Assembly: GCA_002104905.1 (NCBI GenBank)
Contig: MCFE01000498.1
Span: forward strand, 1 to 64,000
Reading direction: 5' to 3'
DNA from: Basidiobolus meristosporus CBS 931.73
Lineage: Eukaryota; Basidiobolomycota; Basidiobolomycetes; Basidiobolales; Basidiobolaceae
Length of the DNA: 64,000 bases
In this document: piece after piece, positions 23,615-35,112 of the stretch
Numbering within the stretch: the stretch's first letter is position 1
Layout of the letters: every line of letters begins with the position of its first letter
Made by a program: the position numbers and the translations under genes
Notes under the pieces: generated by a model
What the model saw: only the letters and a program-made list of their open reading frames with translations
Databases searched by the model: none
What the model was told of the DNA's origin: nothing

Positions 23615-23763
23615 TAAAATGGCTACAACCCTCAGCCCAGCCTTAACTTGCACATTCCCCACTTCTCATATGGAAACCGTTCAACATTAGTTCACCCAGA
23701 ATATGCAATCTCGTTCAATAAACATTTTCTATTTTTGCTACAACGACAATCCAGATACCAAGG

Positions 23764-25355
23764 CTATTCCTCGCGTTTGATAGGCAAGTAGCCCACAGAA
23801 AAGCCGTTCATTTTCCGCTTGACTGGTGGCAAGGACAAAGTACTTAGTCTAAGGGACAGCAGCAGCTCTAGACAGTGATCGGCTGGATAGAAGAGGGTCT
23901 CCACTTGCTTGTTTTTCTTCCATTTATCTAGGAGCCTAGGTTGAAATGGAATGGTGAATGATCGTCCAATATCGCTCGCATACCCTTCTTGATTACCTTT
24001 GCCCATCTGGGTTGTGAGGATCCGAAACATCATTGTACAGGACTTTCAAGACTTTCAAGAATGATAAGTAAACCTAGGGGAAACGATCCATGTATTCTCT
24101 TGGGAAGTACCTGTAGTCAGTGGGTATTGCCCAAGCTCTTGGGCACTATCATCTGCGATGGACACGGACAAACGGGCATTGGTAGCAACTGCAGTATTCC
24201 AGCTAAACACCCATATCTAGAGAACGATGTGAGCCACGTACTGGCAGGATAGAACACCTAGCTCTCCTGAAATACCTGAAGTAAGGGTTCTTTGGTGGCC
24301 TTATCCTCGATGATGAAGTGATAGCTAGCGCTGGACTTGCTGATTTCTAACAGATCAGCGATGATGAAGCTCAGGAAGGACGGCTTCGGGACACTAGGCC
24401 ATACACAATTGGTAAGTAGCTAGTTATTGAGAGCCCAAGCATGATCTATCTTTTACGTTTCGTGTTGGCCGATGGGAAGGGTCACCTCGTACTTCTTGAG
24501 CTTTGCCGCCACCAAATGCTCCTCTAAACGATTATCAGAATCATTGTATTCGTCAGAGTATATGGCATCGTTTCGTACCGTTATGATCCAACAACCCTTC
24601 GCCTAAAGTAGACAGACACCTTGAGCAGACTATTGAGTGCCATTTTTTGAACTTGAACTGCTTCAACTAAACGGACAAAGAGGTCAATCCACTATACTCG
24701 CTAGACAAACCACGGAACCCTGACACTACCTTGGCACGATCTTGCTCTTCGGTCATGACGGCAGTTGTGTCCAGATCTTCGCTGGAGACCAACAGATAGG
24801 TGTTACCCACAAGCAAGGTGCCAGTTCTAGCAGTGATCTCACCCTTCTGTACCTGCTTATAATCGTCCTGATGACACATCCAACAATCGACCAATTCGAG
24901 CCAATGTTCGGAAGGCAGATCCAACGTTTTTTGAAAAACATTTCCCTCCTTGGTCAGCGGGTGTTCACAGAAACCACACTTGATTGTGTTCACAGCCCTC
25001 AATTCGGAGGCACTAAGTGGGCTCGGTACCTCGCTTAGCAAGTGGTTATTACCCGAGAGCTTCGTCTGAACCAGAGGTAGCTTAAGTTCCGCCCCGTGTT
25101 CGGAAGGAGTTAGGCTGACTCCTCTTACCTGAACAGGGGCAGGTAAATGGATCTGCTCCTTCGAGAAGTGGATGTCGGTTTTGGTGACACGAAAGTTGAC
25201 CTTCGTTTGAGTGGGAACCAGGGGATTTCCTACAAAGACATTGATGCTTTGTATATTACTGAGCTGCTCCAAAAAATACGGACACTCAGACGAGGTGGTG
25301 GAGCATTTAGAAGTCATACTGTGTCCAAGATTGACGGCTATCTGGGTCAACCTCA
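23764..25355 (-). CDS. UBE3D: UBE3D-like HECT-like E3 ubiquitin ligase (DUF2351 family)
   Basis: Seven exons on the minus strand: 24730-25355, about 24647-24691, 24457-24602, 24276-24393, 24111-24216, 23997-24051 and 23764-23935. The exon 2-3 junction is uncertain. Exon 1 carries the family signature CGFCEHPL followed by LPSEHWLELVDCWMCH, and GNTYLLVSSEDL. Later exons give the C-terminal HECT_2 part (FIIEDKATKEPLLQIWVF; TLSLPPVKR). The family was described as cyclin B- and UBE2C-binding ligases. The start at 25355 is the first ATG; the N-terminus could be longer. It is divergent from the IST3-like gene with about 145 bp between starts, a shared bidirectional promoter. Confidence 0.82.
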
Positions 25356-25500
25356 TTAAAATCACCCAATCCAGCTAGAATTGGTCGAGATTTCGAGTCG
25401 GTCAATAGGCAATTTTTCAATCCCACTCGACGGATGGAGTTTTGTTGGACTTTTTTCCCTGAACTCGAGTGTTTATTCTGATAGTCAACCTCCCTCTCAC

Positions 25501-26549
25501 ATGAAGTAGGTAGCAATTCGCTCGTATCGTTCAGTTGTCTCTTTTCGTTTCACTAACCAGCTTGCAATATGTAGCGTTGTCAAAGAGATCCAGCGGATTA
25601 ATTTACAAGAAGCTAGTCGTGATATCGATGGCTCTGGGTCCTGGCATAGTCAATACAAGGATAGCGCATATTTATTTGTAGGCGGATTACCTTTTGAACT
25701 CACCGAAGGCGACATCATATGTATCTTCTCACAGTAGGCTTACTTCCATCAAACCCAGCCCTACCTGTTCCCCTCTTACTAAATCGGATTGCATAGGTAC
25801 GGGGAGATTTTAGACGTCAACCTGGTACGTGACAAAAAGACAGGGAAGTCCAAGGGGTTCTGCTTTTTGGGCTATAGCGATCAAAGAAGCACCATACTAG
25901 CTGTAGATAATCTCAATGGAATCAAGGTACATTTTTAAAATCGGGCTGCCTTTCGACTTCTCAGAATAGTCCCAACTAATCTACTTGCAACTCACGATGC
26001 TAGGTATTGGAGAGAACACTTCGGGTAGACCACGTCGCAAATTACAAACCCCCCAAAGAGGGTGATGAACCAGACGCACCACGTAAATTCGAATACAACG
26101 CCGCGCCACCCCTATTAGAAGCCTCTTCCTCATCCGATTCCTCCCCCGAAAATGTGGACGAGGAGGACCCTATGGCAGATTACATAAGAAAGAGGAAAGC
26201 TCGCAAAGAAAAGAAGAAGGCGAAGAAAGCCCGTAAAGAGGACAAAGAGAAGAAATCCAAGAAAAAGAAGGAGGACAAGGAATCCAAGGACGAGAAAAAA
26301 GTAGGCGAAGCCCCAAGCAAGCGAGAGCCATCTCTTGAAAGAAAGGAAGAGAGGTACAGAGACGATTCTCGTACACGTTCAGACAGGCGTGATTCCTCTA
26401 GGAGGGAATCATATTCTCGTGAGGAGGGTGACAGACGACGAGAGCATCGACATCATCATCGTGAGGAATCTGAGTATCGCTCGAAAGATGCGAAATATGA
26501 GGAGTCCTCTAGTAGATACAGGGATTATAGATCTGAAAGAAGGTATTAA
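25501..26549 (+). CDS. IST3: IST3/RBMX2-like splicing factor (RES complex RRM protein)
   Basis: Four exons: 25501-25505 (only ATGAA), 25575-25733, 25797-25926 and 26004-26549. The product begins [11 protein letters not shown] and has one RRM (about residues 35-115) with RNP2-like [10 protein letters not shown] and RNP1 [10 protein letters not shown], preceded by the family-typical [11 protein letters not shown]. The C-terminal half is a Lys-rich then Arg/Ser/Glu-rich tail, longer than in yeast Ist3 and more like metazoan RBMX2. RES-complex proteins act in the activated spliceosome. The 5-bp first exon is supported by the conserved MN start and by phase. Confidence 0.9.
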
Positions 26550-26734
26550 AATCTTTTAGAAAACGAGAATAAATGTGTAAAATACTCCAAAGATGAATTC
26601 GCTACTTATTTCTGCCATTAAAAACTCGTTTATTAATGAGATTGCTTATTTTGAGTGAACTGGTGTTGAATGATCTCCATATGAGTGAGGTTGAGTGTGC
26701 AAGTTAAGGCTGGGTTGAGGGTCGTAGTGATTTC

Positions 26735-27082
26735 ATCATGCCACTGGCGTGGCTCTTGAGCGAGCGGATCGTCGTAGTGACCATGAGCTGCTCCAGGAAG
26801 AGTCGCAGCTGAGAGATGTCCAGCTGTAAGGAGCTCTGGCATGGATGTTGTTAGGTTTGTGGGTGGGGGTGGCAGCAGAGGACCAGGACGATGACCATGA
26901 TGAAGTCCAAGAACGAGCAGGGGACGACCACGATGATGACCATGAGGTGGACCATGAGCCGGTAGGAGTGGAGTGGGAGCGGGAGTGGCTCTGTTTGCGG
27001 GACTACTGGTGGGAGCAGCCTGGCCAAGAGTGCTGTACATGAGTGCGTAGCAGCCGAATGAGAGCAGGTTGTTGAAGTGCAT
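26735..27082 (-). pseudogene. Trp/Ser-repeat secreted protein, broken copy 3
   Basis: Start and signal peptide are the same as in copy 1 (ATG at 27082). An expansion of the CCCACTC run after the signal region puts the SWSSSW-encoding stretch out of frame, giving a Pro/His/Leu-rich alternative product. A deletion also removes part of the second repeat half. It is the mirror partner of copy 2. Confidence 0.7.
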
Positions 27083-27146
27083 GGCTGAGTGTTGGTAGTG
27101 AGGTGGATCGATTGGTGCTGTGGAATCTCTCTCTCGATCATCCAGT

Positions 27147-27166
27147 ATATATATATATATATATTC
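27147..27166. repeat. TA dinucleotide microsatellite (mirror copy)
   Basis: A run of about ten TA units upstream (minus strand) of copy 3; it is the counterpart of the run at 23148-23170. Confidence 0.9.
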
Positions 27167-27614
27167 GCGTAGCTGTTGGACTGAGGGTGATGGAGCACCA
27201 ATACTGATGTGGTATTGCAAACTTGAGGATGAGTGTGTATGCGGGCTGAAGGAATAGGGATGAGCACTAGTTACAACCACTTGGTAAGCCTGATTCTCAC
27301 CGGTATAGAGCTACTGACTGGATGACAGAGCTCCAGTGGTGTGGATGCGGATGCGGATGCGAATGAAAGTGATGATAGCACATCGATAAGTGGGCAGAGC
27401 ATAGTCGAGCCTAGCAGCAACAATTAGAGAACAGCCAATCAGGGCAATTTTGTTTAATGGCATAAATATCATAGCGAGCTGGTCACTTTCAAAACTCTGG
27501 TCATATGTTTATTGAATGAGATTGCTTATTTTGGGGGATCAATGTTGAATGGTTTCGATATGAGAAGAGTGGAGTGTGCAAGTCAAGGCTTGACCAAGAG
27601 ATAAGATGATTTCA

Positions 27615-28025
27615 TCATGCCACTGGCGTGGCTCTTGGACGAGCAGATCGTCGGAGTGACCACGAGCTGCTCCAGGAAGAGTAGGATGTCTTCGCAGACC
27701 AGCTTGACGACCAGGAGGACGTCCAGCTGTAAGGAGCTCTGGCATGGATGTTATTAGGTTTGTGAGTGGGTGGGGGTGGAGGCGGCAGCAAGAGGACCAG
27801 GATGATGACCATGATGAAGTCCAGGAGCTTGCGGGGGACGACCACGATGAAGCCCAGGAACTTGCTGGGGACGACCACGATGATGACCATGAGGTGGACC
27901 ATGAGCCGGTAGGAGTGGGAGCGGGAGTGACTCTGTTTGCGGGACTACTGGTGGGAAGCAGCCTGGCCAAGAGTGCTGTACATGAGTGCGTAACAGCTGA
28001 ATGGGAGCAAATTGTTGAAGTGCAT
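27615..28025 (-). pseudogene. Trp/Ser-repeat secreted protein, broken copy 4
   Basis: The signal peptide is present from 28025. One extra base in the GCTGCTTCCC run at the cleavage region leads to a stop two codons later, and a second indel interrupts the frame after the first repeat half. The first half has an extra repeat block compared with copy 1 (27.8-27.9 kb). It is the mirror partner of the intact copy 1. Confidence 0.7.
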
Positions 28026-28475
28026 GGTTGAGCGTTGGTAGTAATCAGAACGCACTCCGCCTATCCACACTTATAGCTGTTGGGGCTGAGGATGAAAGAA
28101 TATCAATATGGGTGAGAGAAGATGAGAAAACGTAAGTGCTGATGTATTCATGAACTGGGTGCTTAAAAGCCAACCCAACATCGGCCTAAATCTATCTTAT
28201 TAGGATCGTCGGTTCCACTCATCCATCCCACCCAATCCTACATCCCCCCACACTCCAGCCGATCCATATGTCTGGATTACTGTATTAGCCTCCTTAAAGC
28301 ATATGACGTTTACGGAAATAGGCGAAATTGAAAACCATTCATAATACCAATCCGTCAAATGCATCACCGAGTCCGTTCAACTTGAGCAGTGAATGCAGTG
28401 TAGGGAGATAGAGGGCGAGGGTGAGGAAATGCGTGGAGACTTGATTTGGTATGTGGGCTTGGATAGTGATGAGAT

Positions 28476-29244
28476 GGAGTTGATGCAAGGGCCTCACGGA
28501 TTGCTTTTCAGGTGAAGAATGTAGACAACAGCCAATCGTGTTTCAGAATCATCAATACCAACCAACTATAGATTTATAGGAAATAACAATGGTGACTATA
28601 ATTGGCCAGCTAGGGCATGAGATATCAGCAATATAGAGTAACTCAGAGAATCACCAGCATTGCTGTCACAGGCCCTACCACTTCTATTCACATCACAAAC
28701 AGAAGAAGCAACAGTCTTGGCAGAACCTAAACCAACAAGGAAACAAGCAGTCATACAAGGAAGATTCCATGATGGTGGGCCGAGTGTAATCTCCACCATC
28801 CAATCCCAGTACCAATCCTGATAACCGTTTGTCGAAACAGCCTTCAGCGACCAAATGGAACAATCGCATTCTTAAATAGAAAATTTTTGTTCCATTCCAC
28901 CATGAAAAGAAATTAATCAATCATAGTTGAGTGGTGGTGTCGTAAATGGGATAATTGAGGTCCATCGCATTATTTTCCTGACTGTTGATAAATCAGGTTT
29001 CGTTCAGGTTTCTTTTCTCTAGTTTTAGTGATTTTGGTGCTGCCTCAACCATAGCCTACTTTTGGGTGCCCTTAAAGCCTTTAAACAGAAGAGCACATTT
29101 CAGTCTTGGAGAGCCCCGTCCTCATCACGCGCGTGCTGCCCTTCCTTCCTACTCTACACTAGATAGCCATAAGTTTACAACCCCCCATCCAGCCCTAATC
29201 CTATACCTAAACTAGGTATTCGCTTCCAACCGCATCCCCCTTAA
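28476..29244. other. Region upstream of the P4-ATPase, no gene seen
   Basis: No supportable reading frame. The 5' exon of the downstream flippase must lie here or farther upstream, since its first recognised exon has no in-frame ATG near its start. The only ATGs near 28900-28950 run into stops within a few codons. Confidence 0.4.
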
Positions 29245-32200
29245 CCAGTTTTCACGATTGGGTCAAGTCATCGTAACCAACCGGACGAGTTCCCAGAACT
29301 CCAGCCGGTCCAACTCGTCCCCATAGAGAGCAACAGAAGCTCTAGGCCTAGCCCAACCTTAGACACAAATCGCCTATTTCCTGGAACCCCAGATTTTGAG
29401 TTTGATTCCGAAGAGGAGGGAAGCTCTTTCGCCAATTCCCCTAATGGTTACACGAGACTGTTGGTGAACGAGCGGCAAGGCGGAGATGTGCAGACCCCTG
29501 AGCCCAGTTTTTTCCAGAAAAACCTCTCAGGCCCCTCCAAGCCTTTCCGGCGAGCCACGACTGCGGCTGGCGTCGATGAGTTCCGTATCATTTACCTTAA
29601 CGACAGAGAGAAGAACATGCCCTCCAAATACCTCCACAATCGCATCTCTACCGCCAAATACAACTTTATAACCTTCCTGCCGAAATTCCTGTTCGAGCAG
29701 TTTTCCAAATACTCCAACGTTTTCTTCCTGTTTACTGCCTGCATCCAGGTAAGTCGTGGGACTCCTCCCGCCACTCGTGGCCTTAGCATCCCCTAGGAAA
29801 GCTTACTGACTTGAAATTCCCAGCAAATCAAAGACATCTCCCCTACTTCCAAGTATACTACCCTGGTTCCCCTTCTTATTGTATTGGCTGCTACCGCGTT
29901 CAAAGAGATTGTTGAGGATTATGTAAGGGCAACAGAGAATCCCCACCAGAGCCCTCTAGACTAACATCACGCGTATTTAGAAACGACACCAATCTGATGC
30001 TGAGGTGAATGCAAGAGATACAAAGGTTCTTCAGGGAACAGCGTTTGTCTCCAGGCCATGGAGGGATATTGTGGTTGGTGATATTGTTCGTATTGAGGAT
30101 CAAGAGTTTTTCCCGGCCGACTTGGCGCTTCTAAGTTCTTCGGAGCCAGAGGCCATTTGCTACATCGAGACCAGTAATTTGGATGGGTAATTGGCTGACG
30201 TGTGTCCGTATCATCTGCGTGATGTGTGTGCTAATGTCTTTATCACAACCACAGCGAAACGAATCTAAAGGTCAAACAAGGGCTAACCGAAACCGCAGAT
30301 ATCCTGTCTCCGCTGGCTGCCAGCCAAATGGAGGGTAAGTTGCAAGGGCACTCTTAAAGCATTTATTCTAATTGCGGCATCAACCACAGGGTACATCAAG
30401 TGTGAGCAACCGAACAATAGCCTGTATACGTTTGATGGGACATTAGTTCTGCTTCAGAATGGTACTGAAAAAATCATGCCCCTAGATCCCACTCAGATCC
30501 TGCTCAGAGTATGGAGTTGTTTCTTGCTGAAGTGTTGGAGCCTGTGGCTTATCCTTTTGCCGTTTAGGGAGCGCAACTGCGTAACACACCGTGGGTCTAC
30601 GGCGTGGTCGTGTTTACTGGACATGAGTCCAAGTTGATGCGCAATGCCAGCGCGACGCCTATCAAGCGTACAGATGTCGAGAAAATGACCAACACACAGA
30701 TCATCTTTTTGTTCGGAATTCTGCTTGTGTTGAGTTTATCGTGTGCTTTGGGAACTCTTATCCTACGAGTAAGTCGTCACGTTCGCACTGCCACCCTCTT
30801 CTTCGCCTGACAATTGACCGTGTTCTTCATTTGATTTAGATCAGGTTTACTGATCAGATGGAGTATTTGGCGCTGGGCTCAACCAACATGTGGGCGGAAT
30901 TTGGAAAGAATATTTTGACATTTTTGATTCTTTTCAACAACCTGATCCCCATCAGGTAAGCGAATCTTCGGGGACATGACGCGAGGCCTAGACTAACATT
31001 CTCGTCTAGTTTAACGGTAACCATGGAGGTTGTGAAGTACCAGCAAGCCGCGTTGATCAATTCGGATCTGGACATCTACTACGCTAAAACGGACACGCCA
31101 GCTTTGGCAAGAACCAGTTCTCTTGTGGAGGAGTTGGGTCAGGTAGGCACGCAGCAGTAGATGTGGCCGTTTCACTCATGGCCACCCACTAACCTTGTTT
31201 TTAGATTGAATACATCTTCTCCGACAAAACCGGCACTTTGACCTGCAATGAAATGGAGTTTCGACAATGCTCGATCGCTGGCATAGGCTATGCGGATGTG
31301 GTAGATACCTCCAAATCGAACTTTGGAGAGTCGACTGGTGCGGGCCAATTCGACTTCAAACGGCTTATCGAGAACCTGCATTCCCACCCAACGGCCTCAT
31401 ATATCGACGAATTCCTTACTCTCTTGGCTACCTGCCACACTGTCATCCCCGAGAAGAACGAGAAAAAGGAGGGAGACATCATCTATCAGGCATCATCTCC
31501 CGATGAAGGCGCCCTCGTAGAGGGGGCTTCTGTATTGGATTTCGTCTTTACGGTATGCGAGTCTACTGTTTCAACCCCATCGAGGAACACCTTCCTAACA
31601 ACTTGTGTAGACTCGTCGACCCAAATCCATTCGGGTCCGTATTCTAGGCGAGGAGAAGGAATTCGAGGTGCTGAATATCTGCGAATTCAATAGTACTAGA
31701 AAGAGAATGTCGGCCATTATCCGGGGCCCCGATGGGAAGATCAAGCTTTATTGCAAGGGTGCCGATACCGTTATTCTCGAAAGACTAGGCCCCAATAACC
31801 CGTTCGTCGACACCACGCTGGCTCATCTCGAGGTGAGTTGATCAAACTTCAGGGCACACACCGTGTAAACCACTACTCACCATCTGAGCCTAGGATTATG
31901 CTTCGGAAGGACTGCGTACGCTTTGTATTGCTGTAAGAGAGATCCCCGAAGAAGAGTACAGAGTATGGTGCAACATATATGACAAGGCGGCCACCACCCT
32001 AGTCAATCGCCAGGATGAGCTCGACAAAGCTGCTGAAATGATCGAAAAGGATTTGTTCTTGCTCGGGGCAACTGCCATCGAAGATAAGCTCCAGGACGGT
32101 GTGCCAGATACTATCCACACCTTGGCACAGGTATGTGGCTACCTTTCTTCATTGCTACATGGATACAGAGCATATTTCTGACGGGGTTGAATAGGCTGGA

Positions 32201-33681
32201 ATCAAGATCTGGGTCTTGACTGGCGATCGCCAGGAAACCGCAGTTAACATCGGGTACAGCTGTAAATTGCTAACCGAAGACATGAGGCTGCTCATCTTTG
32301 ATCAGGAGAATATGCAGGACTTTTCCAAGGCTCTGCACGAAAGACTAAGGGCAGTCGAAAGTGTCCGGCTCACCGGCAACGAGACCGAGGTCGGTATTCA
32401 CTCTTGGTAGTTTTTCCCCGAGCCAACCGAATTCACACCCCTTTGTCCACCTAGCCTCTAGCACTGATTATCACCGGATACACCTTGGACTTCGCCCTCC
32501 ACAAGGACATGGAAGTTCAATTCCTGAGCCTGGCCACCAAGTGCAAAGCGGTCATCTGCTGTCGCGTCTCTCCGCTGCAGAAAGCACTTGTGGTCAAACT
32601 GGTCAAACGTCATTTGAAAACGATCCTTCTGGCGATCGGAGATGGTGCTAACGATGTGAGCATGATCCAAGCTGCACACGTTGGCGTCGGTATCAGCGGT
32701 ATGGAGGGTCTACAGGCGGCACGAAGCGCCGACTTCGCCATCTCCCAGTTTCGGTTTTTGAAGAAACTACTACTGGTCCATGGGGCATGGAGTTACCAGA
32801 GATTAAGCAAGCTTATCTTGTATTCGTTCTACAAGAACATCACCCTGTACATGACTCAGTTTTGGTTCGCCTTTTACAACGGCTTCTCGGGACAGACTGT
32901 GTACGAATCATGGACCATCAGTTTGTATAACGTCTTGTTCACCGTAATGCCTCCCATGGTCATCGGAGTGTTCGACCAGTTCGTCAGCGCCAGAATGCTC
33001 GACAGATACCCGGAGATGTACCAGCTCGGGCAGAGGAAAGAGTTCTTCAACGTCAAGACCTTCTGGGGATGGACGGGGAACGCGTTTTACCATTCGTTGA
33101 TCTTGTTCTTCTTCGTCAAGTTGATCTTCAAGAACGACGCGGTTCTCGCAAACGGAGATGTCGGAGGACAGTGGGTGTTCGGAACCACCCTGTATACCTC
33201 GGTGTTGGCAACCGTCCTCCTGAAGGCAGCCTTGGTGACCGATCTGTGGACCAAGTACACCGTGCTTGCCATCCCCGGTTCCTTCCTAATCTGGATCGTA
33301 TTCTTCCCCATCTACGCCGAGATCGCGCCGCGTATTGGCTTTTCAGAAGAGTACGACGGGATTATCCCTGTGCTTTATGGAAGTGCGGTGTTCTGGTTCA
33401 CTGTGCTGTTGGTGCCAACCATATGCGTATTAAGAGATTACACGTGGAAGTATCTTCGTCGCATGTACTTCGCAAAGCCCTACCACTGCGTGCAGGAGAT
33501 CCAGAAGTTCAACATCCCCGATTACAGACCACGCATGGAGAGATTCCGCAAGGCGGTCCACAAGGTGCGTGCCATTCAACGTATGAAACTAAACCGTGGC
33601 TTCGCCTTCTCCCAAAACGAGTCCGGCCAGGCCCATCTCATCCGTGCCTACGATACCACACACAAGAAACCCCAGGGATAA
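29245..33681 (+). CDS. DRS2: P4-ATPase phospholipid flippase, Drs2/ATP8A type (5' end unresolved)
   Basis: The frame is open from 29245, with no ATG before 29620, so an initiating exon is missing from this call. Exons: to 29748, 29824-29922, 29981-30186, 30255-30334, 30390-30508, 30568-30768, 30840-30955, 31010-31142, 31205-31552, 31611-31832, 31894-32130, 32195-32389 and 32455-33681. Hallmarks are [28 protein letters not shown] (A-domain TGES-equivalent DGET), the phosphorylation motif [33 protein letters not shown] and the ten-helix membrane region. The C-terminal GFAFSQNE matches the autoinhibitory motif of Drs2/ATP8A. Such enzymes move phosphatidylserine and phosphatidylethanolamine to the cytosolic leaflet of the trans-Golgi with a Cdc50 partner. 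Confidence 0.93.
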
Positions 33682-33856
33682 CCGCCTCGGCATCTACACC
33701 GAGCCCCTCTCCCACCCCAACCGTATCTCTCTATATACACTTTCTGTCGAATATAATTTCTGCTTCCCACCCTTTACACCCTCGGTCCTTTGCTTGATTT
33801 TGTGAACAGCACCCTCAGAAGGGACAATAAACTTGATTTCCCGAAGTTTATTCGAA

Positions 33857-34786
33857 TCAGTCTGGGTTGGTCACCCTCAATGCCTTGGTGTAGTCCACGT
33901 TGTCGTGCAAACTGATGGACGATCTCCGCGAGAGGTACCCGGCGAAGTGGGGTAGCTCCTGGGTTTCTATTTCCCGAGTGCGTTGGCGTCTTCTTCTCCG
34001 GTAAACGAAGTACCCGACCAGGATGCCCCCGATCAATAGCACCCCGGCCAATGTGAATATCGAGGCCGCCAACGCCTTGTTCTCGAGGAATGTCTGCTTG
34101 TTTGGCGTGGCCAGGCTCGTGGTGGGCGAGGCGTTGGCTTTGGTGTTTGAGGGGGTCGCGAAGGGGATGGTGGTGTGGGTGGAAGTGGAGGTGAAGGGTT
34201 TGCTAGCTAGAGCACTAGTCTGAGGAGTGCGGATTAGACTAGAAGAAGTTGTGACTGGTGTTGTCGGGGAAGTTGTGGCGAGGGTAGTGGAAGGTCTGGA
34301 GCTAGAAGACAGAGGTGGGGCGGAGGTGGGGGTAGAACTTGTGGAGGAAGTGGATGAGGATGAGGGTGAGGATGAGGTGGTGGCACTAGTAGAGGAGGAT
34401 GTGGTGGTGGTGGTGGTGGATGGCTTTCTATCTGACACAATATATACATTCAAATATTTTGCACCACCACAAGTCTCGAAGGGGTAGCCAGCGCACGGGA
34501 TGTTGCATTTGCTGGAATCCACTCGCAGGGATAACGGCGGGGTGTAGTTACCACAGTAACATTCGTTTCCATTCTGAGTGCCAGCGTAGATGAACCCGCG
34601 GCTAGAGCAAACCTCGGTGCACTTACCACTGGACTGGTACTCGTAGACGTAGGGATTGGGGATGGTGGGATTCCCCGCCAGCCCATTCAGCAATGGAGTG
34701 CTAGACCCATCCGAATAGCACCCCAGCATTGTGTCTTGGGCAGCAGCAGCATACGACAGTAATACGATCAAGAGAAGGGTTGTCAT
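33857..34786 (-). CDS. WSC-domain type I membrane protein (cell-wall stress sensor-like)
   Basis: A 309-residue, single-exon protein. I chose the ATG at 34786 because it starts directly with a signal peptide (MTTLLLIVLLSYAAAA); a longer in-frame extension would overlap the TATA box. A WSC domain follows (about residues 20-110), with LGCYSDG, NECYCGN and the six to eight conserved cysteines. Then comes a Ser/Thr/Pro-rich stretch of about 110 residues, a transmembrane helix (LAGVLLIGGILVGYFVY) followed by a run of Arg, and a cytoplasmic tail of about 50 residues. This is the layout of Wsc/Slg1 sensors that signal through Rom2-Rho1. Function as a sensor is inference. Confidence 0.85.
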   Translation of the reverse strand: MTTLLLIVLLSYAAAAQDTMLGCYSDGSSTPLLNGLAGNPTIPNPYVYEYQSSGKCTEVCSSRGFIYAGTQNGNECYCGNYTPPLSLRVDSSKCNIPCAGYPFETCGGAKYLNVYIVSDRKPSTTTTTTSSSTSATTSSSPSSSSTSSTSSTPTSAPPLSSSSRPSTTLATTSPTTPVTTSSSLIRTPQTSALASKPFTSTSTHTTIPFATPSNTKANASPTTSLATPNKQTFLENKALAASIFTLAGVLLIGGILVGYFVYRRRRRQRTREIETQELPHFAGYLSRRSSISLHDNVDYTKALRVTNPD

Positions 34787-34825
34787 GGCATTCTCTCGCC
34801 CCCGACCGTCCCAGATGGTTTGGGT

Positions 34826-34840
34826 ATTTATAGCCGGTCG
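34826..34840 (-). promoter_or_regulatory. TATA box of the WSC gene
   Basis: The minus strand reads CTATAAATACCC about 40-50 bp upstream of the chosen ATG, supporting that start and a short leader. Confidence 0.5.
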
Positions 34841-35112
34841 CCGGTTGTTTTCGCAGACTCGGGGTTCGAGAAGCACCATCGGGCCCGATGATTCGCGAAA
34901 AAATTCACTTAAGCTCAAAGCCTCTATTGGGGTTTCCTTGGGTCTCCTTGGCAGCCTCTGTTCGAGCCAAAATGGATGCCGGTTTTGGCACTAATCGCAT
35001 CGATAGCACGCTTCTGTTCGACTCAGCGGTTATTTTTATACGGCCTTGCCATATCGAGGACCAGACAAGATCGGGCAGCTGATATACAAATGACTTTATT
35101 TGGGTGATAATT

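Larger units (their letters stand above)
21825..23737 (+). repeat. Left arm of a large inverted duplication
   Basis: This arm matches the reverse complement of about 26617-28475. The inner part (22.3-23.7 kb) is highly similar, including both Trp/Ser-repeat gene copies, the TA microsatellite and the block GCATCCGCATCC. The outer part (21.83-22.3 kb) is recognisable but more diverged, for example TATCCAAGCCCACA, GCTCAAGTTGAAC and GGAACCGACGATC with their mirror matches. The arms enclose a spacer of about 2.9 kb. Confidence 0.85.
26617..28475 (-). repeat. Right arm of the inverted duplication
   Basis: Reverse complement of the left arm at about 21825-23737. It carries mirrored copies 3 and 4 of the Trp/Ser-repeat gene, the TA run and the flanking sequence. 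The spacer between arms holds the UBE3D/IST3 divergent pair. Confidence 0.85.

Noticed and set aside
24603-24619. An ultra-short 17-bp GT-AG intron in the UBE3D-like gene
   Set aside because: A normal intron of about 56 bp using a GTTCAAG donor in the same region also keeps the frame and fits the other intron lengths, so a 17-bp intron is not needed.
32485-33797. Alternative plus-strand frame over the P4-ATPase 3' exon (33069-33797)
   Set aside because: Out of frame with a strongly conserved ATPase sequence; no independent support.
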